From contig NZ_JBOIUB010000002.1 of assembly GCF_050749885.1 (NCBI RefSeq), positions 434,001 to 498,000 of the forward strand: 64,000 nt of DNA, in the 5' to 3' direction. Shown one piece after another: positions 1-9,140 of this stretch. The notes under the pieces were generated by a model that ran no database searches, had not been told where the DNA came from, and was given only the letters and a program-made list of their open reading frames with translations. This DNA is from Zooshikella sp050749885. GTDB lineage: Bacteria; Pseudomonadota; Gammaproteobacteria; Pseudomonadales; Zooshikellaceae. Within the stretch, counting starts at the first letter, position 1, and every line of letters starts with the position of its first letter. The translations under genes were made by a program, and so were the position numbers.

Positions 1-2937
1 GATGCCTATCAAGCTGCGGGTAATTATCTGATTGCTATCACTCACCAGAGTCAAACTAAACTACCGGGTTATCCCTTCCATGAAGATGCACAACAGTTAA
101 TTGCCTTAAGTAAATATGCCGCTGAAAACGCTACTGATCAGGCAACACTTACCTATCAAAAAATTAATGATAATAGCCCTTGTGCCTACCTCCGAGACAT
201 ATATGCCTATGGTATTTGTCTGTCACCTCAACAGTTTGCCGAGTGCATGAAGCAGTATGCAGATGACCAACAACAGCACAACGTTACGCGCTTAAAAGCA
301 ATATTAAATTGCGGTGATACCGAATTCCTTGAACAGTGGGTGAATACCTACCGTCAACAACATGATGATCTGCCAACAGGTTTTACTCACTATTTGGAAC
401 TCATTGTTGCCAGAGCAAAACAGCAGTGGCCTGAAGTATTTACCCGTGTTAATCAGCTTTTGACAAAATCACCCTCTGCTGAACATTTATGGATGTATAA
501 AGCAGAAGCCGAATATGAATTAGGGCTGATGGATGATGCGTTGGACAGTGCCAATATGGCGATTGATCTATCCCCTAAATCGACCAGTATTAAACGTAAA
601 CTCAGATTGATCCGACCTTACGCCGAATCCTATCAAACACGTTGCCAACAGTTACAAGAACAAATTAAAGCCTGTCCCAGCATCTATGAACTACAAGAGG
701 AGTATGCTTATCTGTTAGGGGAGGGCAGCAGTGGTTTGGATTACGAAGCAGCCCTTAAGGGATGTATTAAGGCTCGACCACTATTACCCTGGAATTATGA
801 CAAACTCGCTGATTGGTACTTACAACAGGATCGTAGTGATCTCGCCAAAACCTTATTACGCCAGGGCCGAAGTCTGTTACCAACAGAGATTTCATTACGC
901 CCCTTTGAACACGAAAAAGACAATGCAACAGCGTCACTACCTGACAATCACGATCAACAGGAACCAACCGAAGTTACACCCACCACGCAATGGCAAACGC
1001 TAAAAGTAGCCTGGTACCAACAAAAACCCTTTTCTGAGAACGATTATCAGGATTTAATCGCTTTAACCGAAAACAACACTTTTATAAAACACTTGTCTTG
1101 GTTTGAAGCCTGTTATCTTTATGCTGTTTATTTTGGTATTACCGACCAACGTCATCGACAAAGTCCGGCCAGTGATCAGATTAGGGCATTAAAAGGCTGT
1201 TTACCTGAGGATTTACCAGGTCATAAACCTTTTTCACTGTTGTGTTTTAATCAGGCCATAGAAAGAGGAGGCCTAAGCCGACAAGCAAATTATTTATTAT
1301 ATGAGTGGCAAAAAACAGCATTGAAAGACAATCAATGGCGTTATGACATAGCATTTGATATTGCTTTCTTTAAAGAATGTGCGGGTTATTTAAATGATGC
1401 CGAGCAAATGTATCAAACCATTACCCAGCAAATGCCAGGCTATGCAGGGGCCTATTACCGGTTAGCGCAAATACTGGATAAAAAGGGTGAATTACAGTCA
1501 GCCATGCAGTGGTATGCTAAAAGTATAGAAATAGCACCGCTTTCACCTGGGGCTATTAGCCGTATGCTTGAGGTTTATCATGATAATCAGCTGTATGAGA
1601 AAGCCGCTCACTGTGCCCAAAAACTCTTAGATTTATATCCCTATAATTTTAATTATATTGAGCAAGTGCTACGTTACCTTGCCAATAACAATAATACGCA
1701 AATGGCATTACAGCAATTAGATGATTATACAATTTATCTCTCCAGCGCGGCTAAAGCCGCTATTGCTGCACGCCTGTTTTTAATGGACGATCATTTTCAG
1801 CAAGCCGCTGATCAATTGGCAACCATTGAACAACGACAAGGATTAACTCGCCATGTGATGGTCTCAGAAGTACGCTGTTTTATGGGATTAGAAAAATACG
1901 ATGAAGCACTGTCAACAATTCATCAGGCGTTGGAATATGAGCCTGAGGATGAGTGGTTCATTAATGCCAAACTTCAGGTGCTTGAAAAAACCAATAGCAC
2001 ACAACGTTATTCTTATATAGAGCAATGCATCAAACAACAGGTGATAACCAATAATATTCTTTCAAGTTGGTACGCATATCATCAACATGATAACAATGAA
2101 ACATTGTTTGAATGGTTAAAACAGCAGTCTGAAGATACCGCTTATCGTTGTGCCCGTTATTTAGAGCATGTTTTTATCGAACACAACGAATTACAAAAAA
2201 GATTGGATTTACTGTATTTTTGCAATCATTATTTTAGTCATTATGATTACTTTAAACGCACATTAGTCTATTGGTTAATTAATCAAAATAAATACGATGA
2301 AGCAATGCAGTTAACCCAGACATTATTAGCACAACAGCCTGATGAACCAGAATATCACTTATTATTAGGCCGCATTTATACTGATCAAGGTAATTCCTCT
2401 GCGGCATTTCAACATCTGAATCAAGCCTATGATATGACTGGCTGGGTTGATGCCCTTGTGCATATTGGCCGAGCCCATCATGCTAAAGGCAATACCCGAC
2501 TTGCCATTACTACCTACAGAAATGTTTTGGAAAAAGACCCTCTTCACGATTTAGCCTTGAATAATCTTTTTATTCTTCATTATGAACCTACACAGCTTTT
2601 TCCTTATTTTTATCACACCATTGAGCATCAAATCGGCCATGAAACTCAATACTTTTTAGTGAATGCAGCGCGTTGTGCCGCCGAAGTAAAACAACCACTC
2701 CCCACTAACTGGTTACCCATGGCATTACACCGCTTTAACGCACTTTTTCAGGAACCACCCTATGCTGATGAAAAAAAACAGCTTGCTAAGCTGATTTATC
2801 GTTACTATTTCAGGCTTGGTGAAAAAGAAAAAGGGGAAGCCATTTTAATCCAGGCAGACGTGTCCAAACCAGGCCTATGGCCCTGGCATCGGTTTGGTAA
2901 TAGCTGGATTCCCAAACAGGAAAGTCATGCCTCTTAA
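1..2937 (+). CDS. TPR-repeat protein, 5' end outside window
   Basis: The reading frame is open from base 1, in frame with the internal ATG at 247, so the gene starts upstream and that ATG is not the true start. At least 978 residues are present. The protein is alpha-helical and carries several tetratricopeptide-like units, for example around AYYRLAQILDKKGELQSAMQ, PEYHLLLGRIYTDQGN and ALVHIGRAHHAKGNTRLAIT. TPR arrays are protein-binding scaffolds. No catalytic motif is visible in the part seen, and its partner is unknown. It ends one base before the convergent MarR gene. Confidence 0.8.
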   Translation, partial: DAYQAAGNYLIAITHQSQTKLPGYPFHEDAQQLIALSKYAAENATDQATLTYQKINDNSPCAYLRDIYAYGICLSPQQFAECMKQYADDQQQHNVTRLKAILNCGDTEFLEQWVNTYRQQHDDLPTGFTHYLELIVARAKQQWPEVFTRVNQLLTKSPSAEHLWMYKAEAEYELGLMDDALDSANMAIDLSPKSTSIKRKLRLIRPYAESYQTRCQQLQEQIKACPSIYELQEEYAYLLGEGSSGLDYEAALKGCIKARPLLPWNYDKLADWYLQQDRSDLAKTLLRQGRSLLPTEISLRPFEHEKDNATASLPDNHDQQEPTEVTPTTQWQTLKVAWYQQKPFSENDYQDLIALTENNTFIKHLSWFEACYLYAVYFGITDQRHRQSPASDQIRALKGCLPEDLPGHKPFSLLCFNQAIERGGLSRQANYLLYEWQKTALKDNQWRYDIAFDIAFFKECAGYLNDAEQMYQTITQQMPGYAGAYYRLAQILDKKGELQSAMQWYAKSIEIAPLSPGAISRMLEVYHDNQLYEKAAHCAQKLLDLYPYNFNYIEQVLRYLANNNNTQMALQQLDDYTIYLSSAAKAAIAARLFLMDDHFQQAADQLATIEQRQGLTRHVMVSEVRCFMGLEKYDEALSTIHQALEYEPEDEWFINAKLQVLEKTNSTQRYSYIEQCIKQQVITNNILSSWYAYHQHDNNETLFEWLKQQSEDTAYRCARYLEHVFIEHNELQKRLDLLYFCNHYFSHYDYFKRTLVYWLINQNKYDEAMQLTQTLLAQQPDEPEYHLLLGRIYTDQGNSSAAFQHLNQAYDMTGWVDALVHIGRAHHAKGNTRLAITTYRNVLEKDPLHDLALNNLFILHYEPTQLFPYFYHTIEHQIGHETQYFLVNAARCAAEVKQPLPTNWLPMALHRFNALFQEPPYADEKKQLAKLIYRYYFRLGEKEKGEAILIQADVSKPGLWPWHRFGNSWIPKQESHAS

Positions 2938-2938
2938 T

Positions 2939-3388
2939 TTACTCAGGATCATCCTGCAACAACGTATACATTTCTCTGACATTGGCCATAAACTGTGTTA
3001 GCTGCTTAGTACCGACTTTTTTTTCTAATGCCTGCCGTGCTTGTTGAATGGCTTGTAATCCCTGCTTAAGTAACTTTTCACCTGCTGGCAGTAAACGGAT
3101 ATTTTTAACACGCTTATCGCACTCATTGTCATCAAGTGCAATCAACTGACGTTGCTGAAGCCGATCAATAATGCGTTTCGAAGTTGAGCGCCCACGACCT
3201 TGGTAACAACAAAACTGATTAGTTGTTAACGGCCCTTTATCCGCAATAATCAACATGGACCCGAGCATTTCTGAGGTAATATTTAATGGTTCTAAAGCCA
3301 GTGTAATTTTTTGCCGCATAACATAATGCAAGCTGCTTACCGCAAAAAATATTGACTCATCCAACACATCAATTTCACTAAACCGCAC
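2939..3388 (-). CDS. MarR-family transcriptional regulator
   Basis: 149 residues, the normal MarR length, with a central winged helix-turn-helix (about residues 50-100, including TTNQFCCYQGRGRSTSKRII and the wing around DDNECDKRVKNIRLLPAG). The start is GTG at 3388, preceded by an AGGGGG ribosome site at about 8 bases. It is divergent from the HlyD/DUF2955 pair. Two TTGCAT/ATGCAA palindromes flank that pair's promoter, so it probably represses them and perhaps itself. The ligand is unknown. Confidence 0.88.
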   Translation of the reverse strand: MRFSEIDVLDESIFFAVSSLHYVMRQKITLALEPLNITSEMLGSMLIIADKGPLTTNQFCCYQGRGRSTSKRIIDRLQQRQLIALDDNECDKRVKNIRLLPAGEKLLKQGLQAIQQARQALEKKVGTKQLTQFMANVREMYTLLQDDPE

Positions 3389-3458
3389 AATGCCGCCCCC
3401 TAAAAACCATTTATTTTATATGAACATTTTCAACGTAACGCTAGCTTAACAAAAAATG

Positions 3459-3499
3459 TTGCATGTGCAACATATATCGCTATAATGTTGCACATGCAA
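3459..3499 (+). promoter_or_regulatory. Promoter with two MarR-type operator palindromes
   Basis: A -35 box TTGCAT (3459-3464) and a perfect -10 TATAAT (3481-3486) are 16 bases apart. Operator 1, TTGCATGTGCAA (3459-3470), covers the -35. Operator 2, TTGCACATGCAA (3488-3499), sits just after the -10 and is the exact reverse complement of operator 1. The centres are 29 bases apart. A repressor bound at both would block polymerase. The divergent MarR protein is the obvious candidate; this is inference. Confidence 0.85.
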
Positions 3500-3555
3500 C
3501 AATATTAACATTCAAGTTTTTCCTTCTTTTTTCTTATATCTTTAACGAGGTTTCT

Positions 3556-4608
3556 ATGGCTAATCGGGCGCTTACCCGCCTTTCGTTTGGTTTATTTGCT
3601 ATTGTGGTACTGCTCAGTGGTTTTCTGTTAGCTGCTGACTTTTATGCACCATTTTCTTCCCAAGGCGTTATTCAAGCCGGTTTTATTGATATAGCACCAG
3701 AGGTCGCAGGTAAGGTTACTGCGATTTATGTGCGCAATGGTGATCAGGTTATGCCTGGTGACCACTTATTTGATCTTGATGTTGAGCGCTATCAACTTGC
3801 GCTGGAAAATGCCCAAGCACAACTGGCTCAAGTGCTTGAACAAAACCAAGGATTACAAGCCACTATTACACAAACATTAGCCAGGGAAAAACAAGCTCAA
3901 ACAGATTTAAAACAAGTGCAGGCACACACCATGCGGGTCAGACAGCTTTTTAGTAAAGGACTTCTCAATAAGGAAGCCTTAGAAAAGGCAGATACTGAGC
4001 TTGTTCATGCCCAACAACAGGTTGTTATTAATCATAATGCGGTCATTAATGCTCACGCAAAAATCCAAAGCGATGGTGATAATGCGGCACTCAAGTTGGC
4101 TCTTAATCAACTACAACAAGCCCAATACAATGTCAGTCGTACCAGAATTGTCGCGACAAGTGCTGGAACGGTCACCAACCTGGCTTTAACAAAAGGCACA
4201 TATTTGCATATTGGGCAAACGGCGCTCACGCTTGTTGCCCAAGAAAACCAGTGGCTTGCGGTAGACTTTCTTGAAAAAGGCGGTGATCAGCTAAAACCAG
4301 GAAGCCAGGCATTAGTGGTGTTTGATGCCAATCCAACCACTCTAGTCAAAGGCTATATCAGTAGTGTCGACACTGCCGTTTCTTCTGCCAAAGCAGCCTT
4401 AGGGTCAGCCGCCGATGTGCAAAATGACACACACTGGGTCAGACCTAAACAACGTATTCGCGTCCGTATTCAATTTAATCATACACCCAAAAATTTGATT
4501 GTTGGCTCACGAGCATCCGCCATGATAGTCCCTCAACAGTCAGGAATTTGGTCAGTACTTAGCCGTATTTGGATGCACGGAGTATCTTTGACACGTATGG
4601 TGTTGTAA
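3556..4608 (+). CDS. HlyD/EmrA-family membrane fusion protein
   Basis: 350 residues from the ATG at 3556, which has AACGAGG just upstream; an in-frame earlier start at 3463 would lie inside the operator. It has an N-terminal membrane anchor (about residues 8-28), a biotinyl-lipoyl-like half motif (VAGKVTAIYVRNGDQVMPGD), a long coiled-coil hairpin and the second lipoyl half (ATSAGTVTNLALTKGTYLHI). Such adaptors link an inner-membrane exporter to the outer membrane. Its stop overlaps the start of the DUF2955 gene, so the two form one export unit, probably for a toxic small molecule or aromatic acid. Confidence 0.87.
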   Translation: MANRALTRLSFGLFAIVVLLSGFLLAADFYAPFSSQGVIQAGFIDIAPEVAGKVTAIYVRNGDQVMPGDHLFDLDVERYQLALENAQAQLAQVLEQNQGLQATITQTLAREKQAQTDLKQVQAHTMRVRQLFSKGLLNKEALEKADTELVHAQQQVVINHNAVINAHAKIQSDGDNAALKLALNQLQQAQYNVSRTRIVATSAGTVTNLALTKGTYLHIGQTALTLVAQENQWLAVDFLEKGGDQLKPGSQALVVFDANPTTLVKGYISSVDTAVSSAKAALGSAADVQNDTHWVRPKQRIRVRIQFNHTPKNLIVGSRASAMIVPQQSGIWSVLSRIWMHGVSLTRMVL

Positions 4609-5576
4609 TGATAAAAAAAATTAATCCTGCACTCCACAGACCTATACGCATCATCCTGGGTATGATGGTGGGTGCCACTATTGGCTTAACAGGTAACTGG
4701 AAACTACCCATGTATTGGTTACTGTTTCCGGTCATTATTTATATCAATTTACCCAAAGCATCTTTTCAATTAGTGTGGCAACTTACAGGTAAAAGTCTGT
4801 TATTAGCCTTAGGAGCTAGTTTATTAACCGATATATTGGCAAATCATCCTTTTATTGCCTGGCTTATATCCGCCTGGTTATGTTTTTACGCTATTCATGA
4901 CACGGCTAAACATAATAATCAAACACCTTGGTTTTTTGCCTTAATTAGCTGGTCATTGTTTTTAATACTGGGATTTTCGGGTGTTTCAACTCGAACCTTA
5001 CTGGCCGATTATTACTGGTCATTTATCATTACCGTGGTATTGATGTATCCTATTTTTTTTCTATTTCCGGCACCAGGATTAGTACCGAAACCTCCCGAAA
5101 ATGATCAATCTCAACCACTGACAGGCAATATGATCTGCATTGGTATTATTTTATCGTTAGCCCTTGGTGCCTATTTAATTTTTAACATAAAAGACAGCGT
5201 CTTTGTGTTTATCACTATTATTGGCGCTGTCATGTCTCTCAAAAAAGGGGATGTCGCTAAATACAACCAGCGTATGATTGGTCAGCTCTCGGGATGTGTG
5301 CTGGTAGGCCTATTATTCATCATGACATTGGGTCAAACCGACCAGCTTTTACTGATTTTGCTAGGCCATCTGTTAATCGTCAGCTACCTGGTCTATGCCT
5401 TTGGTCAACCCAATAATGCCGCTGCACTGACCAATGCCATGATTGGTTACAGTGTACCCTTTATACTCTATGTGATTCCTGGGCAGCCTATCCTCTATAA
5501 TTTAAGCATTCGGATCATTATGCTTTGTGCCGCAGGATTAACGATTTTATTCATCGATTTAATCTTGCAGGGCTAA
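4608..5576 (+). CDS. DUF2955/FUSC-like inner-membrane protein
   Basis: 322 residues starting at the ATG that overlaps the previous stop (TAATG), which marks translational coupling. A longer frame from 4569 exists but overlaps the upstream gene. The protein has about ten hydrophobic segments and starts MIKKINPALHRPIRIILGMM, typical of the DUF2955 group paired with HlyD proteins and related to aromatic acid exporters. It is the likely transport component of this MarR-controlled efflux system. The substrate cannot be read from sequence. Confidence 0.78.
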   Translation: MIKKINPALHRPIRIILGMMVGATIGLTGNWKLPMYWLLFPVIIYINLPKASFQLVWQLTGKSLLLALGASLLTDILANHPFIAWLISAWLCFYAIHDTAKHNNQTPWFFALISWSLFLILGFSGVSTRTLLADYYWSFIITVVLMYPIFFLFPAPGLVPKPPENDQSQPLTGNMICIGIILSLALGAYLIFNIKDSVFVFITIIGAVMSLKKGDVAKYNQRMIGQLSGCVLVGLLFIMTLGQTDQLLLILLGHLLIVSYLVYAFGQPNNAAALTNAMIGYSVPFILYVIPGQPILYNLSIRIIMLCAAGLTILFIDLILQG

Positions 5577-5649
5577 AGGCCTTTACATCTTAACGGCATT
5601 ATGGGTATATGCTGCACATAAATAGCCAAATATAAGGTTGCTGAAAATT

Positions 5650-6099
5650 ATGAACATTTGGGTAGATGCAGACGCCTGTCCTGTTGTGATTAAAGAAATA
5701 TTATTTAGAGCTGCAGAGCGCACTGCAACGACAGTCACGCTGATTGCCAACCAACCACTGCGTGTACCTAAATCACCCTTTATAAAATTTCTGCAAGTGA
5801 CGTCAGGCTTCGATGTGGCCGATAATGAAATCGTTAAACGCACAGCAGCGGGTGATTTGGTGATCACTGCGGATATTCCTTTAGCGGCTGAAGTGATTGA
5901 TAAAGGCGGCATCGCCCTTAATCCTCGGGGTGAACTCTATACCAAAGACAATATTAAAGTACGTCTCAATATGCGTGATTTTATGGACACCTTACGCAGC
6001 AGTGGTATTGATACAGGAGGCTCTCCTGCACTGAGCCAAAGTGATCGCCAACAGTTTGCGAATAATCTGGATAAACTCCTTGCTCAACATAAAAAATAG
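5650..6099 (+). CDS. UPF0178 (YaiI/YqxD) family protein
   Basis: 149 residues from the ATG at 5650. A TTG at 5638 directly abuts the AAGG ribosome site, while the ATG lies 12 bases from it and gives the family's usual MNIWVDADACP N-terminus. It carries the conserved DADACPVV, VTSGFDVADNEIV and GDLVITADIPLA blocks of this widespread NYN/PIN-like family. Its biochemical role is not established. It is a single-gene unit. Confidence 0.9.
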   Translation: MNIWVDADACPVVIKEILFRAAERTATTVTLIANQPLRVPKSPFIKFLQVTSGFDVADNEIVKRTAAGDLVITADIPLAAEVIDKGGIALNPRGELYTKDNIKVRLNMRDFMDTLRSSGIDTGGSPALSQSDRQQFANNLDKLLAQHKK

Positions 6100-6189
6100 T
6101 TTCACACCCAGCCAGCCCATTCATAGCTATACCTCAATCATTATTTGAATCCTTATGGTATTTCGATGTAGGCCACTGACAAACAAAGG

Positions 6190-6280
6190 CTGGATAATGC
6201 ACATCGAACTGTTTGCCGCAACCAAGCCTCCAGGGAAGGATTCACGGCGTGTTCGAAGGGCGTTATGCAGCCTTTGGATA
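6190..6280. repeat. Long palindromic intergenic repeat, copy A
   Basis: Core TTTGCCGC...CAACCAAGCCTCCAGGG, then GGATTCACGGCGTGTTCGAA, shared with copies at 37127-37235 and 53977-54105. The outer arms (6190-6209 and 6251-6270) are complementary to each other at about 15 of 20 positions. This copy lacks one side of the inner hairpin present in the other two. Confidence 0.75.
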
Positions 6281-6284
6281 AAAA

Positions 6285-6320
6285 GGGCACCTCTAAAAAT
6301 ACACTTTTTTAGAGGTGCCC
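6285..6320. repeat. Perfect 15-bp hairpin repeat (MITE-like), copy 1
   Basis: GGGCACCTCTAAAAA, loop TACAC, then TTTTTTAGAGGTGCCC. The arms pair perfectly. Other copies lie at 37763-37800 (perfect, with a compensated base pair), 11741-11775 (decayed) and 41782-41812 (one arm). As RNA it could act as a terminator in either direction between the convergent UPF0178 and DHFR-like genes. Confidence 0.85.
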
Positions 6321-6351
6321 AAAAGAGCTTCAAATCCACTATGTAACGTCA

Positions 6352-6882
6352 TTAACACTGATACGTTGACTGCACAAAGCCATTATCATAAACCTTCGTC
6401 GCTATGTGAGTCAGAGAAACATCATGACCAATTTGCGCAAACAATGGTAATCCCTCGCCAATAATAACGGGAATCCGTGTGATGGTTATATCATCCACTA
6501 ATTCTGCCTGTAAAAATGCTTGAATGGTTACACCGCCATCAATATAGACCCGCCGCTCGCCTTCATGTTTTAACCGATCGACTAACATGGGTATATCTCC
6601 AGCATAAAGTTCAACCTTACCTTCAAGTTCAGAAGGCACGGATGATAGTGTATGACTCAGCAAAATAACCCGCTTACCGTCATAAGGCCATTCAGGAAAT
6701 GACAATACTTTTTCGAAGGTTTTACGTCCCATTACTAAGCAGGTTACTGACGACATAAAATCCTCATAGCCAAAATCTGTCGTACTGTCTCCATTTCCCG
6801 CATTTTCTAACCAATCAATATCACCATTTTTTCGCGCAATGAAGCCATCCAAACTGGTTGCTATATAAACTGATATTTGCAC
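6352..6882 (-). CDS. Dihydrofolate reductase-like (RibD C-terminal domain) protein
   Basis: 176 residues when started at the GTG at 6882, which has AAGGA seven bases upstream; a TTG at 6903 would bury that site. Family marks are ISVYIATSLDGFIARKNGDI, CLVMGRKTFEKVL, the RVILLSHT strand and RRVYIDGGVTIQAFL. Members bind NADPH in a DHFR fold. This group (YyaP/YwjB-like) has no firmly known substrate and is not the housekeeping FolA. Confidence 0.85.
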   Translation of the reverse strand: MQISVYIATSLDGFIARKNGDIDWLENAGNGDSTTDFGYEDFMSSVTCLVMGRKTFEKVLSFPEWPYDGKRVILLSHTLSSVPSELEGKVELYAGDIPMLVDRLKHEGERRVYIDGGVTIQAFLQAELVDDITITRIPVIIGEGLPLFAQIGHDVSLTHIATKVYDNGFVQSTYQC

Positions 6883-6994
6883 GTATACATCCTTAAACGT
6901 CAACTGTATTCTAAATGAAAGAATTTAATCACAACAACAAACTTCAGCAAAGACCAATTTCATAATCAAATACCAAGAAAGGATTGCGCGAACG

Positions 6995-7567
6995 ATGACC
7001 TGTTTTAACACCGTATCTATCAATACCTCCCAACTCACATTACGCCCGATAACCACTCACGATGCCCAAGCACTTTTTTCCCTATTTTCTGACCAGGAAA
7101 CCATGCGTTATTGGAGCAGCCCACCCATAAAAAAAATACATGAAGCTGACGAACTTATTGAGCGTTGTATCGCTAACTATCAAACCCAGCAAGCACTATG
7201 CCTTGGTTTAGAACATCAAAATACAGCACAGCTTATTGGTACATGCACGCTCTTTAGCATTCATCAAGCTTCCAGACGAGCTGAGCTGGGTTATGTGTTA
7301 AAACGAGACCATTGGGGTAGGGGATTGATGCATGAAGCGCTGAATGCCTTTATTCACTTTGCGTTTACAGCACTTGATTTACATCGTCTAGAAGCCGATA
7401 TCGATCCACGCAATCATGCTTCAAAACGCATATTACAACGCCTTGGTTTTAACAAAGAAGGTTTACTACGAGAGCGTTGGATTGTTAATGGTGAAATGTC
7501 TGATACTGAACTTTATGGTCTACTGCAGCACGAGTGGTCTGCACAACAACAAACACTGTCTGTGTAA
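6995..7567 (+). CDS. GNAT N-acetyltransferase, RimJ/RimL-like
   Basis: 190 residues. It shows the family's N-terminal SQLTLRPITTHDAQALFSLF, the acetyl-CoA loop region LKRDHWGRGLMHEALNAFIH and the C-terminal HRLEADIDPRNHASKRILQR followed by LGFNKEGLLRERW. These are typical of ribosomal-protein alanine acetyltransferase-like enzymes. The substrate may be a protein N-terminus or a small molecule and cannot be fixed here. Confidence 0.9.
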   Translation: MTCFNTVSINTSQLTLRPITTHDAQALFSLFSDQETMRYWSSPPIKKIHEADELIERCIANYQTQQALCLGLEHQNTAQLIGTCTLFSIHQASRRAELGYVLKRDHWGRGLMHEALNAFIHFAFTALDLHRLEADIDPRNHASKRILQRLGFNKEGLLRERWIVNGEMSDTELYGLLQHEWSAQQQTLSV

Positions 7568-7696
7568 TTTCCCTTAAAACTCACAGACAAACAGAGACTA
7601 AATACCTTTAACTAACCACCCTAAAGTGGCTATAAAAAGTGACTTTAAATAGATAATAACGATCACTGATTAAAGCGTTGTAAAAACAACGTCATG

Positions 7697-7718
7697 AGCA
7701 ACAGGTGTATCTGTTGCT
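7697..7718. terminator. Hairpin in spacer, possible terminator
   Basis: AGCAACAG, loop GTGTAT, CTGTTGCT, then ATTCTTTAAT. It is an 8-bp perfect stem 130 bases after the acetyltransferase stop. The T tract is interrupted, so termination is uncertain. Confidence 0.35.
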
Positions 7719-7767
7719 ATTCTTTAATCACATTTCTTATCTTTTTTAGACGCTTATAGGGATTGTC

Positions 7768-8598
7768 ATGCAGCGAACCCAAGGATGGTTTCATACCTTT
7801 TGTATCACCAGTACCTGCTTATTACTCGTAGCCTGTATTAACCTGACAGCCGTTCATGAGTGGTCTCAAACATCACTGAATGCCGTTCAATACAGTGAAA
7901 TTGTCACAACCTATGCTGATACCCCTCAGCGACTACAGCGTTATGATCCAGGCCCTCACTGGGTCAATCAAATAAAAAAACGAACCATGCAGGCTCAGCT
8001 TTTACAACAGTTGCTAACAGTTATTGCCGACTATATGTCTTCCTTAGCTACATTATCAGCTGATAGCACAATCAACTACACAAATGACGTTCAATCATTT
8101 TCCCAGTCATTAAGCAAGCTCGATACACACTTATCTACCAATACTCAGCAAGCTGCTAGCGGTATTGTTAATACGCTCCTTGAAGCCGCAGCACGAGGCT
8201 ATCAAGCGCAACAAGTCAAAGAGGTGATCACCAAAGCCAATGAGCCTCTTCAGCAAATCATGAAAGGGGAACTCCGTACTATTATTGATCAAGATTTTCG
8301 GCGAGATTTACGCATCGAAAAGTTATCGATCAAACGCTACTACCATAGTTTATTAGAACAAAAACGATATTCCCAGGCAGCAAAAGTCGCATTATTAGAA
8401 TGGAAGGAATTTCGGTTAACTGAAAATATGAAAAGACAGAAAGCCATTGATGCCTATTTAAACATTCTAGATGCGATAGCAAAGGGCCATCAAGAACTTT
8501 ATAACAACCGCGAACAGCTTGACATTGTCGAACTCAGTAAAGAGCTTTATGGTTTTGCCAGAACAATGCGCAAACACATTAAGGTTATTCTACATTAA
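7768..8598 (+). CDS. Putative lipoprotein, unknown function
   Basis: 276 residues. An N-terminal hydrophobic segment ends in the lipobox LLVAC (Cys23), so it is probably a lipid-anchored envelope protein. The rest is helical, with many Gln, Leu and Lys, a 'Lys-Arg-Tyr' rich middle (KLSIKRYYHSLLEQKRY) and no known motif that I recognise. It precedes a small helical protein by 82 bases and may be co-transcribed with it. Confidence 0.65.
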   Translation: MQRTQGWFHTFCITSTCLLLVACINLTAVHEWSQTSLNAVQYSEIVTTYADTPQRLQRYDPGPHWVNQIKKRTMQAQLLQQLLTVIADYMSSLATLSADSTINYTNDVQSFSQSLSKLDTHLSTNTQQAASGIVNTLLEAAARGYQAQQVKEVITKANEPLQQIMKGELRTIIDQDFRRDLRIEKLSIKRYYHSLLEQKRYSQAAKVALLEWKEFRLTENMKRQKAIDAYLNILDAIAKGHQELYNNREQLDIVELSKELYGFARTMRKHIKVILH

Positions 8599-8680
8599 AC
8601 CATTAAAGCGAAAATAATCACTGATTAACACCCAAAATAAGTTAGATATTTTTTATTAAGAAATCAGGGAGGGAGTAAAA

Positions 8681-9070
8681 ATGGCCATATCGACAGACCA
8701 GGCCCGTGCACTGGCGGATGATTTTTTAGATGCAGCTCAAGCGATCGACACTTACTTAGAAGAACATTTTAATTGCATTTCCCGTTCTGAGTATGAGTGC
8801 TTAAATGAGTCCTTTAAAACATTAATGCGTATTTCAACATTTACGACAACTGTTGCTGTAGACTTAGCCATTGACTCACTCTCTACGTCCATTGCCGAAC
8901 TTAATAGCACTATTCAGCAAGCCAAAGAAAAAATCCGTACATTAAACCGTGTAAGCGAGATCATTCAATTAGCCTCAGCATTAACCGATTTGGCAGCGGG
9001 TTTTATTGCTAAAAAACCTTCCGCGATTGCCTCATCAGCCAAAAACCTGGCGAAATTGGTCACGGCTTAA
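8681..9070 (+). CDS. Small helical protein, unknown function
   Basis: 129 residues with a strong ribosome site (GGGAGGGAG) upstream. It is almost entirely alpha-helical, with amphipathic heptads (AIDSLSTSIAELNSTIQQAK) and a C-terminal small-residue stretch (SALTDLAAGFIAKKPSAIAS) that could associate with membranes. No signal peptide is seen. I do not recognise a family. It likely works with the preceding lipoprotein, judged from position only. Confidence 0.6.
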   Translation: MAISTDQARALADDFLDAAQAIDTYLEEHFNCISRSEYECLNESFKTLMRISTFTTTVAVDLAIDSLSTSIAELNSTIQQAKEKIRTLNRVSEIIQLASALTDLAAGFIAKKPSAIASSAKNLAKLVTA

Positions 9071-9080
9071 TCAATACAGT

Positions 9081-9112
9081 TGTCACCTTAGCACTCCCTT
9101 ACCAAGGTGACA
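9081..9112. terminator. Terminator hairpin between convergent genes
   Basis: TGTCACCTT, 14-base loop, AAGGTGACA (perfect 9-bp stem), then TTCTTTCC. It lies 11 bases after the small helical protein and can serve both convergent transcripts. Confidence 0.6.
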
Positions 9113-9140
9113 TTCTTTCCTTCAAAACACGCTAGATAAA

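Noticed and set aside
4569..4607. Longer N-terminus for the DUF2955 protein
   Set aside because: The TAATG overlap start at 4608 fits translational coupling; the extra residues overlap the HlyD coding end and do not match the family.
6127..6346. Short reading frames on both strands
   Set aside because: They lie wholly in the two palindromic repeats and have no ribosome site or protein-like pattern.
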